Assembly: GCA_035532535.1 (NCBI GenBank)
Contig: DATKQT010000016.1
Coordinates: forward strand, 1 to 21,526
From: Palsa-739 sp035532535
GTDB lineage: Bacteria; Actinomycetota; Thermoleophilia; Gaiellales; Gaiellaceae
Direction of reading: 5' to 3'
DNA: 21,526 bases
Positions within the stretch are counted from its first letter, which is position 1; each line of letters begins with the position of its first letter. The position numbers and the translations under genes were made by a program. Positions 1-7,132 of this stretch are shown here, in pieces. The notes beneath the pieces are model-generated. The model was not told the origin of the DNA and did not search any database. It saw only the letters and a list, made by a program, of their open reading frames with translations.

Positions 1-1
1 C

Positions 2-268
2 GTCGACGGCGCGGGAGGTCGCGCCCTCCTGCCGACGATGTGGGCGCGCGCGCAAGAGCTCGTGGACGAGGCGGTCGCCGTGCCGCTCGACGAGGTCGCC
101 GACGCGATGCGCCTGCTCGCATCCCGCGCGCACGTCGTCGCCGAAGGAGCCGGCGCGCTCGCGCTCGCCGCGGCGCAGCACCGTGCTGACCGCTGCGTCT
201 GCGTCGTGTCCGGCGGCAACGTCGACGCCGCCGTCCTCGCGAACGTCCTACTGGGCGAAACTCCCTAG
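2..268 (+). CDS. Threonine dehydratase-like PLP enzyme, C-terminal end (partial)
   Basis: The reading frame enters from the left edge and ends at TAG 266-268, giving the last 88 residues. The end carries V-V-S-G-G-N-V-D (SGGN at nucleotides 209-220), the C-terminal signature of fold-type II PLP enzymes of the threonine dehydratase/serine racemase group. Just before it, E-G-A-G-A-L-A-L-A is also typical of the family. These enzymes deaminate L-threonine or L-serine to the 2-oxo acid plus ammonia, in the cytoplasm. Nothing follows the SGGN region except about 15 residues, so there is no C-terminal ACT regulatory domain; this fits the short serine racemase-like or catabolic form. The PLP lysine and the N-terminal half lie outside the window, so substrate cannot be assigned. 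It converges on the aminotransferase downstream. Confidence 0.8.
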   Translation, partial: VDGAGGRALLPTMWARAQELVDEAVAVPLDEVADAMRLLASRAHVVAEGAGALALAAAQHRADRCVCVVSGGNVDAAVLANVLLGETP

Positions 269-291
269 GCGTCGCTTGCGATGCCGACCAG

Positions 292-319
292 AAAAGGCCT
301 TGCCGCTTTAGCCGGCAAG
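292..319 (-). terminator. Possible intrinsic terminator of the aminotransferase gene
   Basis: Read on the minus strand, CTTGCCG (319-313) and CGGCAAG (305-299) form a 7-bp stem with a 7-nt loop. GCC and a four-T run (295-292) follow. The stem overlaps the aminotransferase stop codon at 308-310. The T-run is short, so this is a weak call. The same stem read on the plus strand has no T-run, so it would not end the threonine dehydratase transcript. Confidence 0.35.
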
Positions 320-1525
320 CCCGTTTAGCTCGGCCAGGAAGCCGTCGACTTCGGCGGCGGTGTTGTAGTGGATGAGGCCGACGCGCAGAGCCTCTTCCGG
401 ATAGGGCAACTTTTCGCGCAGGCCGAGCGAGTACCAGCTGTCGTGCGCCCACACGCCGTAGCCGCGCGCTCCCAGCGTCTCCGCGATCTTCGTCGCCGGC
501 ACACCCTCGAGGTTGAGGAGGAACGTCGGCAGGCGGCCTTCCATCGTCTGCTCGCCGTACACCGTCGCCGATTCAGGGAGCCCGTCGAGGAAGCGTTGTC
601 CGAGCTCGTGCTCGTATGCGCGCAGGACCTCCATGCCGCCGATCGACTCGAGGTACGCGATCGTCGCGCTGAAGCCGGCGAACAGCTCGTACGGCGCCGT
701 CCCCGGCTCGAAGCGACGGCCGACCGGCGAGTTCGAGGCAGGCTTGGCCTTGTACGGCCGCCACGACTCGAGCAGCTCGTGACGCCCGTAGGCGACGCCG
801 AGATGCGGGCCGCAGAACTTGTACGCGGACGCGATGAAGACGTCGCAGTCGAGTGCCAGCACGTCGACGGGCTCGTGTGCGGCGTACTGCACCGCGTCGA
901 ACCACGACAGCGCGCCGACCGAATGGGCGAGCTCGCTGACGCGCGTCATGTCGACGATCGTCCCGAGCGCATTGGACGAGGCAACGGTGGCGACAACGCG
1001 CACGCGCTCGTCGAGCTTCCGTTCGAGGTCGTCGAGATCGAGGCGCAGATCGTCGGTGACGTCGATCCAGTCGAGCTCCAGGCCCTTGTCGGCCGCGAGC
1101 TCGCGCCACGGCGAGACTCCGCCGTCGTGGTCGAGGCGCGACACGAGGATCCGGTCGCCCTCCTTCCAGTCCCGTGACGCCGTCCGGGAGAGCGTGAAGT
1201 CGAGCACGGTCATGTTCGTGCCGAAGACGACGTCGTCGGCCGAGCAGCCGAGGAACCGGGCTGCGTCCGCGCGCGCGCTGTCGACGATCGCCTCGACCCT
1301 GCGTCCGGTCTCGTACGGCGCGCCGAGGTTCCCGCTCGCATCGCGCAGCGCGTCGGCGATCGCACGGCCGACTTCGTCCGGCACCTGCGAGCCGCCGGGC
1401 GCGTCGAGGAAGGTGAAGCCGCCACGCAGCGACGAGAAGCGGCTGCGGACAGCGTCGACGTCGAATGAATTTCGACCGGGGACACAATGAATTGTGTCCC
1501 CGGACAAGTTAGATTCGGCACTCAT
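308..1525 (-). CDS. Class V aminotransferase, cysteine desulfurase-like (VC1184-type)
   Basis: A 405-residue PLP enzyme of aminotransferase class V, close to the cysteine desulfurase-like subfamily that includes V. cholerae VC1184 (assigned from recalled family patterns). The Schiff-base lysine is K236 in SAYKFCGPH. D210 in WFDAVQY should contact the PLP ring nitrogen, and LDHDGG (H133) matches the family's LDHE motif. In the region where SufS/NifS carry their catalytic cysteine, this protein has GVWAHDSWY and no cysteine, so a true persulfide-forming desulfurase is unlikely; the substrate is unknown. ATG at 1525-1523 is the only in-frame ATG near the expected N-terminus. No ATG, GTG or TTG lies in frame between it and the conserved FDVDAVRSRF at residues 21-30. 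Residues 8-17 are encoded by a perfect palindrome and look like an insertion. The start codon overlaps that of the divergent reductase. Confidence 0.85.
   Translation of the reverse strand: MSAESNLSGDTIHCVPGRNSFDVDAVRSRFSSLRGGFTFLDAPGGSQVPDEVGRAIADALRDASGNLGAPYETGRRVEAIVDSARADAARFLGCSADDVVFGTNMTVLDFTLSRTASRDWKEGDRILVSRLDHDGGVSPWRELAADKGLELDWIDVTDDLRLDLDDLERKLDERVRVVATVASSNALGTIVDMTRVSELAHSVGALSWFDAVQYAAHEPVDVLALDCDVFIASAYKFCGPHLGVAYGRHELLESWRPYKAKPASNSPVGRRFEPGTAPYELFAGFSATIAYLESIGGMEVLRAYEHELGQRFLDGLPESATVYGEQTMEGRLPTFLLNLEGVPATKIAETLGARGYGVWAHDSWYSLGLREKLPYPEEALRVGLIHYNTAAEVDGFLAELNGLAG
1476..1503. repeat. Perfect inverted repeat with 13-bp arms (REP-like palindrome)
   Basis: CCGGGGACACAAT (1476-1488) and ATTGTGTCCCCGG (1491-1503) are exact reverse complements separated by GA. 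An 8-bp direct repeat, AATGAATT, occurs at 1464-1471 and again at 1486-1493, the second copy spanning the centre of the palindrome. The element lies in the first codons of the aminotransferase, encoding about residues 8-17, and ends 20 nt before the reductase ATG. From memory, GGGGACACAA/TTGTGTCCCC palindromes recur as REP-type elements near RAYT transposases in several phyla. No RAYT gene and no second copy is present here, so identity as a mobile REP is inference; a large operator or mRNA hairpin is the alternative. Confidence 0.8.
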
Positions 1526-2438
1526 GGACCGAGCCTACCTGGGGGGAACCGAAGTCTCGCGGGTCATCCTCGGCTGCGGCAACTTCGGCGGGATCGGCTC
1601 CTCACCCGCGTTCTTCGGGCAGGGCGACTCCATGGAGGAAGCCCTCGTCGTCATGGACGCAGCGTGGGAGGCGGGGATCACGACGTTCGACACGGCCGAC
1701 GCCTACGGCGGCGGTCGAAGCGAGTCGTTCATCGGCGAATGGCTGCGCTCGCGCCGGCCCGAAGGGATCGTCCTCTCCACGAAGACGTTCAACCCGATGG
1801 ACGAGGGCGCCGACCACGGCCTGGCGCCTGCCCGGGTTCGCCGGCAGCTCGAGAGCAGCCTCGAGCGCCTCGGCGTCGAGCGCGTCGACCTGTACCTCAC
1901 GCATGCCTGGGACGAGGACGTCCCCATCGCCGAGACCGCAGGCGTGCTGGACGAGCTCGTCGCCGAGGGCAAGATCGGCGCATACGGCCTCTCGAACGTC
2001 GACGCCGCGCAGCTGCGCGAGGCGGTCGCCGCCGGCGCCTTCGGCTGGGTGCAGAACTCGTACTCGCTCCTCGACCGTGGGGTCGAGGAGGGCGTCCTGC
2101 CGCTCTGCGAGGAGCTCGGCCTCGGGTTCACGCCGTTCAGCCCGCTCGCCGGTGGCTGGCTCACCGGCAAGTACCGCCGCGGCGCGGTCGTCCCCGAGGG
2201 CTCGCGCATGACCATGCGCCCCGAGCCGTACGTGCATCTCCGGGACGACACCGTGTACGACCGGCTCGAGCGGCTCGAAGAGCTGGGCGATCCCGCCACG
2301 CTCGCGCTCGCGTGGCTGCTCGGCGACCCGCGCTTGACCGCAGTGATCGTCGGCCCGCGCCGGCCCGCGCATCTCGCGCCTGCTCTTGCCGCACTCGACG
2401 CCGTGCGGCACGACGAGCTCTCCGAGCTCTTCAGCTAG
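1524..2438 (+). CDS. Aldo/keto reductase
   Basis: A 304-residue cytoplasmic NADPH-dependent oxidoreductase of the aldo/keto reductase TIM-barrel superfamily, which reduces aldehydes or ketones to alcohols. The catalytic tetrad is visible: D56 and Y61 in FDTADAYGGG, K87 in LSTKTF and H127 in YLTHAWD. The late V-I-V-G-P-R-R segment fits the cofactor phosphate-binding region. The length is typical of the prokaryotic AKR11/12-like group. ATG 1524 is preferred over an in-frame GTG at 1494, because homologues begin with the strand written here as AYLGGTEVSRVILG and the upstream codons are palindrome sequence. No convincing ribosome binding site precedes it, so a leaderless or short-leader transcript is possible. 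It is divergent from the aminotransferase, with start codons sharing CATG 1523-1526. Its last codons overlap the convergent kinase gene by 8 nt. The substrate is not evident. Confidence 0.9.
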   Translation: MDRAYLGGTEVSRVILGCGNFGGIGSSPAFFGQGDSMEEALVVMDAAWEAGITTFDTADAYGGGRSESFIGEWLRSRRPEGIVLSTKTFNPMDEGADHGLAPARVRRQLESSLERLGVERVDLYLTHAWDEDVPIAETAGVLDELVAEGKIGAYGLSNVDAAQLREAVAAGAFGWVQNSYSLLDRGVEEGVLPLCEELGLGFTPFSPLAGGWLTGKYRRGAVVPEGSRMTMRPEPYVHLRDDTVYDRLERLEELGDPATLALAWLLGDPRLTAVIVGPRRPAHLAPALAALDAVRHDELSELFS

Positions 2439-3504
2439 CGACAGGAAGCGTGAACGACACGCAGGCGCCGCCGCTCTCGCGCGCCTCCGCCCAGATACGT
2501 CCGCCCTGCGCCTCGACGAGCCCGCGCGCGATCGCGAGCCCGAGGCCGGCGCCGCTGCCGTCCGCACTCCGCGCCGAGTCGCTTCGCCAGAAGCGGTCGA
2601 ACATGCGCCGCGCAGTCTCGGCGCTGATGCCCTCGCCGGTGTCCTCGACCGAGACGCGCACCTCGTCCTCGGCATGTGCGAGCGCGACCGCGACGACTCC
2701 GTCCGACGGCGTGTGCCGGAGCGCATTCGTGAGCAGGTTGAGCAGCACCCGCTCGACCTGCTCCGGCGCACAGCGTGCCGGCGGCGCGGGCTCGAGCCGC
2801 TGCTCGAGATGGACGTTGCGCGCCTTCGCCTCGGCCTCGAAGCCGCGCAGGCACGACTCGACGAGCGGTGCGAGCGAGATCGCGTGCAGCTCGTGCGCGA
2901 GCGAGCCGGCGTCGATCCGCGCCAGCTCGAAGAGATCCTCGACGAGCGAAGCGAGCCGCCGCGCCTGTTCCTGGAGGGGAACGAGATACTCGGATCCCTC
3001 GGCGAGCCCGTCCTCGATCGCCTCCAGCATCGCAGTGATCGACGCGATCGGCGTGCGCAGATCGTGGCTCGCCGCCGCGACGAGCTCGCGTCGCGCGTCG
3101 AAGAGGCTCTCGATCGAGGACGCCATGTCGTTGAACGCGCGGCCGAGCTCCGCGAGCTCACGCGGTCCGGTCTCGGGCGCACGCGCGCTGAGGTCGCCGG
3201 CGGCGAGACGTGCCGACGCTGTACGCAGCCGCTCGATGCGCCGCGCGAGCGAGGTCCCGATTACGAGCGCCGCCGCGACTGCGGCGGATGCCGCTCCGCT
3301 CGCGACGGCGAGGATCTTGACGTCGTCGCCCATGTGGAACATCGCCCAGCCGGAGAAGAAGACGATCCAGATCGGGAGCAGCACGGCGAGGAGCGCGAAC
3401 GCGATCAGCTGCAGCCGCGCCGTCGGGAGACGCGTCAGGCCGAACGTCGCGACGAGGCCGACGCAGAGCGTGAACGCGGCAACGCCAAATGCGAACCCGA
3501 TCAC
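2431..3504 (-). CDS. Two-component sensor histidine kinase (HAMP, HisKA, HATPase)
   Basis: A 357-residue membrane kinase that pairs with the response regulator immediately upstream. Hydrophobic segments at about 2-24, 31-56 and 63-85 give three membrane spans with very short links (HMGDD between the last two). A HAMP linker follows (about 86-138), then the HisKA H-box with phospho-acceptor H147 in ASHDLRTP. The ATPase domain has N256/N260 in NLLTNALRH, the G1 box DTGEG (288-292) and the G2 box GAGLGLA (318-324). The GTG start at 3504-3502 is chosen because its GTGA overlaps the regulator's TGA and the first hydrophobic span begins at once; sequence upstream in this frame is antisense-like and arginine-rich. 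There is no sizeable extracytoplasmic sensor domain, so the signal may be within the membrane or come from a partner protein. It converges with the reductase and overlaps it by 8 nt. Confidence 0.9.
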   Translation of the reverse strand: MIGFAFGVAAFTLCVGLVATFGLTRLPTARLQLIAFALLAVLLPIWIVFFSGWAMFHMGDDVKILAVASGAASAAVAAALVIGTSLARRIERLRTASARLAAGDLSARAPETGPRELAELGRAFNDMASSIESLFDARRELVAAASHDLRTPIASITAMLEAIEDGLAEGSEYLVPLQEQARRLASLVEDLFELARIDAGSLAHELHAISLAPLVESCLRGFEAEAKARNVHLEQRLEPAPPARCAPEQVERVLLNLLTNALRHTPSDGVVAVALAHAEDEVRVSVEDTGEGISAETARRMFDRFWRSDSARSADGSGAGLGLAIARGLVEAQGGRIWAEARESGGACVSFTLPVAS

Positions 3505-4196
3505 GGCACGAACCGGTAGCCGACGCCCCACACCGTTTCGAGGTGCTCCGGCGCCGAGGGGTCGCGCTCGATCTTCGAGCGCAGGCGGCGCACGTGCACC
3601 GTCACCGTTCCCGTGTCGACCGCGGATTCGTATCCCCACACGCGGCCCATGAGCTGGTCGCGCGAGAACACCTGGCGGGGATTCGACGCGAGGAAGAAGA
3701 GCAGGTCGAACTCCTTCGCGGTCAGTCGCAGCAGCTCGCCCTTGCGCACGACCTCGCGTGTGCCTGGGTCGATCGACAGCCCGTCGAAGCTGAGCGGCTC
3801 TGCCGCGCTCGCCGGCGGCCGCGCTCGGCGCAGCACGGTCTGCACCCGCACGGCGAGCTCGCGGGGCGAGAACGGCTTCGTCACGTAGTCGTCCGCCCCG
3901 AGCTCGAGGCCGACGATCCGGTCGGCCTCTTCGCCACGGGCCGTGAGCATGATCACCGGCAGGTCGCCGCGCGCCCGGATCCACCGGCAGAGCGCGAGCC
4001 CGTCGATTCCGGGGAGCATCACGTCGAGCACGACGAGCTGCGGCGGCGTCTCCTCGATGAGCGCGCGCGCCGTGTCGCCGTCGCCGGCGACGAGCGTCTC
4101 GAACCCGTCCCGTTGCAGATAGCGGACGACGACGTCGCGAACGATGGGCTCGTCGTCGACAACGAGGACGGTGGTCACCGCCGCATTGTCGCCCAC
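3501..4196 (-). CDS. Response regulator, OmpR/PhoB family
   Basis: A 231-residue DNA-binding regulator. The receiver domain spans about residues 8-125, with the acidic pair D14/D15, phospho-acceptor D58 in VVLDVMLPG, the conserved T in MLTARGEE, and K in YVTKPFSP. The winged-helix domain occupies about 135-231 and contains RLTAKEFDLL and a C-terminal TVTVHVRRLRSKIE followed by TVWGVGYRFVP, the standard OmpR recognition helix and wing. It should be phosphorylated by the kinase that follows, with which it overlaps by 4 nt (GTGA). The start is GTG 4196 or, six codons later, GTG 4178; neither has a clear ribosome binding site. The 31-residue lipoprotein gene ends 44 nt upstream on the same strand, so the three may form one operon. 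Target genes cannot be told from the sequence. Confidence 0.93.
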   Translation of the reverse strand: MGDNAAVTTVLVVDDEPIVRDVVVRYLQRDGFETLVAGDGDTARALIEETPPQLVVLDVMLPGIDGLALCRWIRARGDLPVIMLTARGEEADRIVGLELGADDYVTKPFSPRELAVRVQTVLRRARPPASAAEPLSFDGLSIDPGTREVVRKGELLRLTAKEFDLLFFLASNPRQVFSRDQLMGRVWGYESAVDTGTVTVHVRRLRSKIERDPSAPEHLETVWGVGYRFVP

Positions 4197-4240
4197 GGCT
4201 CAGGGGCCGCCGGCGATTTCACGGAACGTTCAGGAGTCGG

Positions 4241-4336
4241 TTAGTAGCCGCCGCCGCCCTTGCCGCCGCACGCGCTCACGAGCATGAGCACGGCGAGAGC
4301 GAGGACGAGCACCGGCAGGAGGCGATTGAGCTTCAT
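4241..4336 (-). CDS. 31-residue lipoprotein
   Basis: A tiny reading frame: ATG 4336-4334 to TAA 4243-4241. The product starts MKLNRLLP, continues with a hydrophobic stretch of about 14 residues, reaches a lipobox V-S-A-C with the lipidated cysteine at 23, and ends with eight residues, CGGKGGGGY after the cut. An AGGGG ribosome binding site lies four bases before the ATG. The mature lipopeptide would have only nine residues, mostly glycine, similar in size to entericidin-like small lipoproteins, though no sequence relation is claimed. It sits 44 nt upstream of the response regulator on the same strand. A truncated remnant of a larger lipoprotein is the main alternative. Confidence 0.6.
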   Translation of the reverse strand: MKLNRLLPVLVLALAVLMLVSACGGKGGGGY

Positions 4337-4401
4337 GCCCCTGCATACGCCTCGACGGCAGGTCCGGTTTCGGATGGAAGGTCCGAGCCCCTTCACCCGT
4401 C

Positions 4402-4429
4402 TTGAAATCGACGAACAGAGGTTTAGGCT
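4402..4429 (+). promoter_or_regulatory. Sigma-70-type promoter of the FAD oxidase gene
   Basis: TTGAAA (4402-4407) and TAGGCT (4424-4429) are separated by 16 nt, close to the TTGACA/TATAAT pattern. They lie about 30 nt upstream of the oxidase ATG. Transcription would start near 4436, leaving a short leader that contains the purine-rich ribosome binding site at 4445-4456. Confidence 0.5.
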
Positions 4430-4459
4430 CGCACCAACCGCAACGAGGAGGGGAGGCAA

Positions 4460-5866
4460 ATGGCAACCACGACTTCTGCGCCGGAGCTGGAGGCGGACGC
4501 GCTCGATCAGCTGCGGGGTGAGTTCCGCGGCGAGATCGTCGAGCCGGCGGATCCCGCCTACGACGAGCTGCGGGGCGTCTTCAACGGCATGTTCGACCGG
4601 CGGCCGCGGGTCATCCTGCGCCCGGCGGGAGCTGCGGACGTGATCCGCGGGATCGGCCTCGCTCGGACGAGCGGCGTCCCGCTGGCCATCCGCAGCGGCG
4701 GCCACTCGGTCGCCGGGTTCTCCTCGGTCGACGACGGCATCGTGCTCGACCTGCGCGCAATGAAAGGCATCCGCGTCGATCCCGCCGGGAAGACGGTGCG
4801 CGCCCAGGGCGGCGTGAACTGGGGCGAGCTCGATCGCGAGACTCAGGCGTTCGGCCTCGCCGTCACGGGCGGCCGCGTCACGACGACCGGGGTCGTCGGC
4901 TTCACCACCGGCACCGGCAGCGGCTGGCTCGAACGCAAGTACGGCTTCGCCGCCGACAACGTCATCCGGGCGGACGTCGTCACCGCGGACGGCGAGCTCG
5001 TGACCGCCTCCGAGGACGAGAACCAGGAGCTGCTCTGGGGCCTCAAGGGCGGGGGCGGCAACTTCGGCGTCGTCACGGAGATGGAGTTCACGCTCGGCCC
5101 GCTGTCCCCGATCGTGTACGGCGGCCTGGCGGCCTTCGACCCGAAGAAGGGGCACGACGTCGCACGCATATGGCGCGATCTGAGCCACGAGAACGACGAC
5201 ATCGGCTGGGCGGTCGCGAACGTCACCGCACCGCCGCTTCCGTTCGTGCCCGAGGAGTGGCAGGGCAAGCATGTCGTCGCCGTCGTCGGCATGATCGCCG
5301 GCGCCCACGAGACGGCGGAGAAGGTCATCGCGAAGCTCCGGGCGCTCGGGCCGGTGTTCGACCTCTGGCAGCCGATGCCGTACACGATGGTGCAGACACT
5401 GCTCGACCCGGCCAACCCGTATGGCCGCCAGAACTACTGGCGTGCGCACAACCTCGTCGACTTCGGCGACAGCGTCATCGACACGTTCCTCGAGGCGGGC
5501 GCGTCGCGCCCGTCGCCGTTCACCGCTGTGATCATGCTCAACGGCGGCGGCGCCATCGGCCGCGTCGGCGAGAACGACACGGCGATCAGCGGCCGCAACT
5601 CGCCGTTCAACTTCCACCTGAACGGCATGTGGGACGACCCCGCGGCGACCGACGAAAACGTCGCGTGGGTCAAGGGCATCTCGAAGGCGCTCGCGCCGCA
5701 CATCTCGGAAGGCATCTCGCTGAATTTCGCCACCGAGATCGGTGACGACGCGCTGAACGAGAGCTTCGGCGCGAAGAAGGTCGAGCGGCTCCGGGCTTTG
5801 AAGGACCGCTACGACCCGGCGAATGTGTTTCGCATGAACCAGAACATCGCACCCACGGCGGGGTGA
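4460..5866 (+). CDS. FAD-linked oxidase, berberine bridge enzyme (BBE)-like
   Basis: A 468-residue flavoenzyme of the vanillyl-alcohol oxidase/BBE superfamily. The FAD_binding_4 domain covers about residues 45-220 and contains RSGGHSVAG, where H82 is the usual site of covalent FAD attachment. The C-terminal BBE segment reads RYDPANVFRMNQNI, the family's flavin-domain tail. Bicovalent members also attach FAD through a cysteine in the loop after the GGR motif; here that loop is TTTGVVGFTTG with no cysteine, so a single histidyl link is expected. Such enzymes oxidise sugars, alcohols or alkaloid-like substrates, with oxygen or another acceptor; the substrate is not evident. No signal peptide is visible, so it is probably cytoplasmic. 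The start is well supported: GAGGAGGGGAGG precedes ATG 4460 and a promoter lies upstream. It appears to be a single-gene unit. Confidence 0.92.
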   Translation: MATTTSAPELEADALDQLRGEFRGEIVEPADPAYDELRGVFNGMFDRRPRVILRPAGAADVIRGIGLARTSGVPLAIRSGGHSVAGFSSVDDGIVLDLRAMKGIRVDPAGKTVRAQGGVNWGELDRETQAFGLAVTGGRVTTTGVVGFTTGTGSGWLERKYGFAADNVIRADVVTADGELVTASEDENQELLWGLKGGGGNFGVVTEMEFTLGPLSPIVYGGLAAFDPKKGHDVARIWRDLSHENDDIGWAVANVTAPPLPFVPEEWQGKHVVAVVGMIAGAHETAEKVIAKLRALGPVFDLWQPMPYTMVQTLLDPANPYGRQNYWRAHNLVDFGDSVIDTFLEAGASRPSPFTAVIMLNGGGAIGRVGENDTAISGRNSPFNFHLNGMWDDPAATDENVAWVKGISKALAPHISEGISLNFATEIGDDALNESFGAKKVERLRALKDRYDPANVFRMNQNIAPTAG

Positions 5867-5921
5867 ACGCGCGCAAAGCCAACGCGCAGAACGAAACAGC
5901 CGCCCACGCTCCCGCGAAACG

Positions 5922-7028
5922 TTACGAAGGAGGTGGGGAGGCGGCCAACCAGGCGAAGAGCTCGAGGTTGGACGCCTCCTCGCCGAGCCCATCGGCGAGC
6001 GGTTTGCCCTGCCAGTTGTTGAGGTAGTAGCCGCTCTCGTTCAGCGCCTCCGACTGCGCACGCGCCGCGTTGTGCACGGCGAGGGTGTAGAAGCGCGCGT
6101 CGCCGCTTTCCTTGTAGTACTCGAGCATCCACTGCAGGTAGACGACGTCGTACATCGGCGCCCAGTTGAGGTTCTGCCCGAAGACGGAGAGCGACGCGTT
6201 CGCGACCTGCTGCGCCTTCGTGCACATGGCCGGCTTGTTCAACGCCTTGCACAGCTCCCAGTTCGCGGTCGCCATCAGCCCCTGGACGTAGTCCATGACC
6301 GTGTTGTCGGTCGCGCTGCGCTGATAGAGCCCTTGCTGCTGGTTGAACGAGTGCGCGTTCGCCCACGTAAGCATCTTCTGGGCCCAGCCGAGCGCCCACT
6401 TGTCGTTGTCGAGGGTGTACAGCCGCGTGCCGATCATGATCGCGGCGGCCAGCGGCTCGATCGTCTTGTGGTGGTGGAAGGTGTCCCACCACGTCCCGCC
6501 GCCGAGCTTCGAGTCCCAGCCCGATCCGACGATGAAGCGCATCGCGCGGCGCGCGTCGGCAAGGTACGCCGGATTGTGCGACGCCTGGTAGGCGTCGATG
6601 AATGAGAGGCCCCACCATCCGGAGTCGTCGTAGTAGACGTTCGCCTGCGCGCTCGTCATGCCGGGGTAGTAGCCGTAGCCGCCGTACGGCTTGACGTTCG
6701 GGTTCCAGTAGAGCGAGGCCGCCTGGTCGGCGAAGTTCGTCAATGCCTTCTTGTTCGCCGCGGTCGGCTGCGCGAGCTCGATCCCGACGAGCGTCTCGAA
6801 CAGCGGATACGCGCTCCAGAGCCGTGCGAGCGGCATCGACGGCGGCTGCCCGTTGTACGTGTCGTTGTACCAACCCGCAGAGGCGTTCCACCAATGGGCG
6901 CGGATGTCCGCGACGCCCTGCTGCGCCGTCGAGAGGTAGGTCTTCGACGACGACCGCGCGCCCGACGCCGGCAGGGCGAGGACGAACGCGAGAACGAGCA
7001 CGGATCCGGCAATCGTGAGCCTGCGCAC
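5922..7028 (-). CDS. Secreted glycoside hydrolase family 76 (alpha-1,6-mannanase-like)
   Basis: A protein of about 368 residues with an N-terminal signal peptide (basic VRRLT, hydrophobic core, likely cut after ALPASGA near residue 24). It then shows the (alpha/alpha)6-barrel pattern of family GH76. The signature YYDDSGWWGLSFIDAY carries the two adjacent aspartates (D134, D135) that act as nucleophile and acid/base in known GH76 endo-alpha-1,6-mannanases. Further typical aromatic motifs are AHWWNASAGWYNDTYNG, GGTWWDTFHHHKT and DYVQGLMATANWEL. It should act outside the cell on alpha-1,6-linked mannan. GTG 7028 is chosen because it puts the signal peptide at the N-terminus; GTG 7064 or an in-frame ATG at 7139 would add 12 or 37 residues, and the last would overlap the divergent gene. 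It is divergent from a PIG-V-like mannosyltransferase across a palindromic site. Confidence 0.85.
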   Translation of the reverse strand: MRRLTIAGSVLVLAFVLALPASGARSSSKTYLSTAQQGVADIRAHWWNASAGWYNDTYNGQPPSMPLARLWSAYPLFETLVGIELAQPTAANKKALTNFADQAASLYWNPNVKPYGGYGYYPGMTSAQANVYYDDSGWWGLSFIDAYQASHNPAYLADARRAMRFIVGSGWDSKLGGGTWWDTFHHHKTIEPLAAAIMIGTRLYTLDNDKWALGWAQKMLTWANAHSFNQQQGLYQRSATDNTVMDYVQGLMATANWELCKALNKPAMCTKAQQVANASLSVFGQNLNWAPMYDVVYLQWMLEYYKESGDARFYTLAVHNAARAQSEALNESGYYLNNWQGKPLADGLGEEASNLELFAWLAASPPPS

Positions 7029-7082
7029 GCTGGAAGGAATACCTCGTTCGCGTGCCGCCGACACATCGGGCAACGTAAAAGG

Positions 7083-7105
7083 TCGGTAAGAACACGTTTT
7101 ACCGA
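7083..7105. promoter_or_regulatory. Palindromic operator candidate between mannanase and mannosyltransferase
   Basis: TCGGTAA (7083-7089) and TTACCGA (7099-7105) are perfect inverted 7-bp arms around a 9-nt centre. The site lies in the roughly 100-bp gap between the two divergent genes and is unusually AT-rich for this window. Size and symmetry fit a dimeric repressor such as a LacI or TetR family member. No regulator gene is next to it, and no clear -35/-10 pair could be assigned, so function is inference. Confidence 0.45.
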
Positions 7106-7132
7106 GGCCGAATTCGACTAGGACTATGCCGG

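Noticed and set aside
1487..3652. A 721-codon open frame on the plus strand
   Set aside because: Rich in Arg/Ala/Ser with no domain pattern. It runs out of frame through the reductase and antisense to the kinase, both of which have full catalytic motifs. It is a side effect of high GC.
3505..3984. Upstream extension of the histidine kinase
   Set aside because: It overlaps the regulator gene in another frame, is Arg/Pro-rich, and the GTGA junction gives a natural start followed at once by a membrane span.
4337..5992. Upstream extension of the 31-residue lipoprotein frame to 583 codons
   Set aside because: The extension is antisense to the FAD oxidase and has no family pattern. The short form has its own ribosome binding site and signal sequence.
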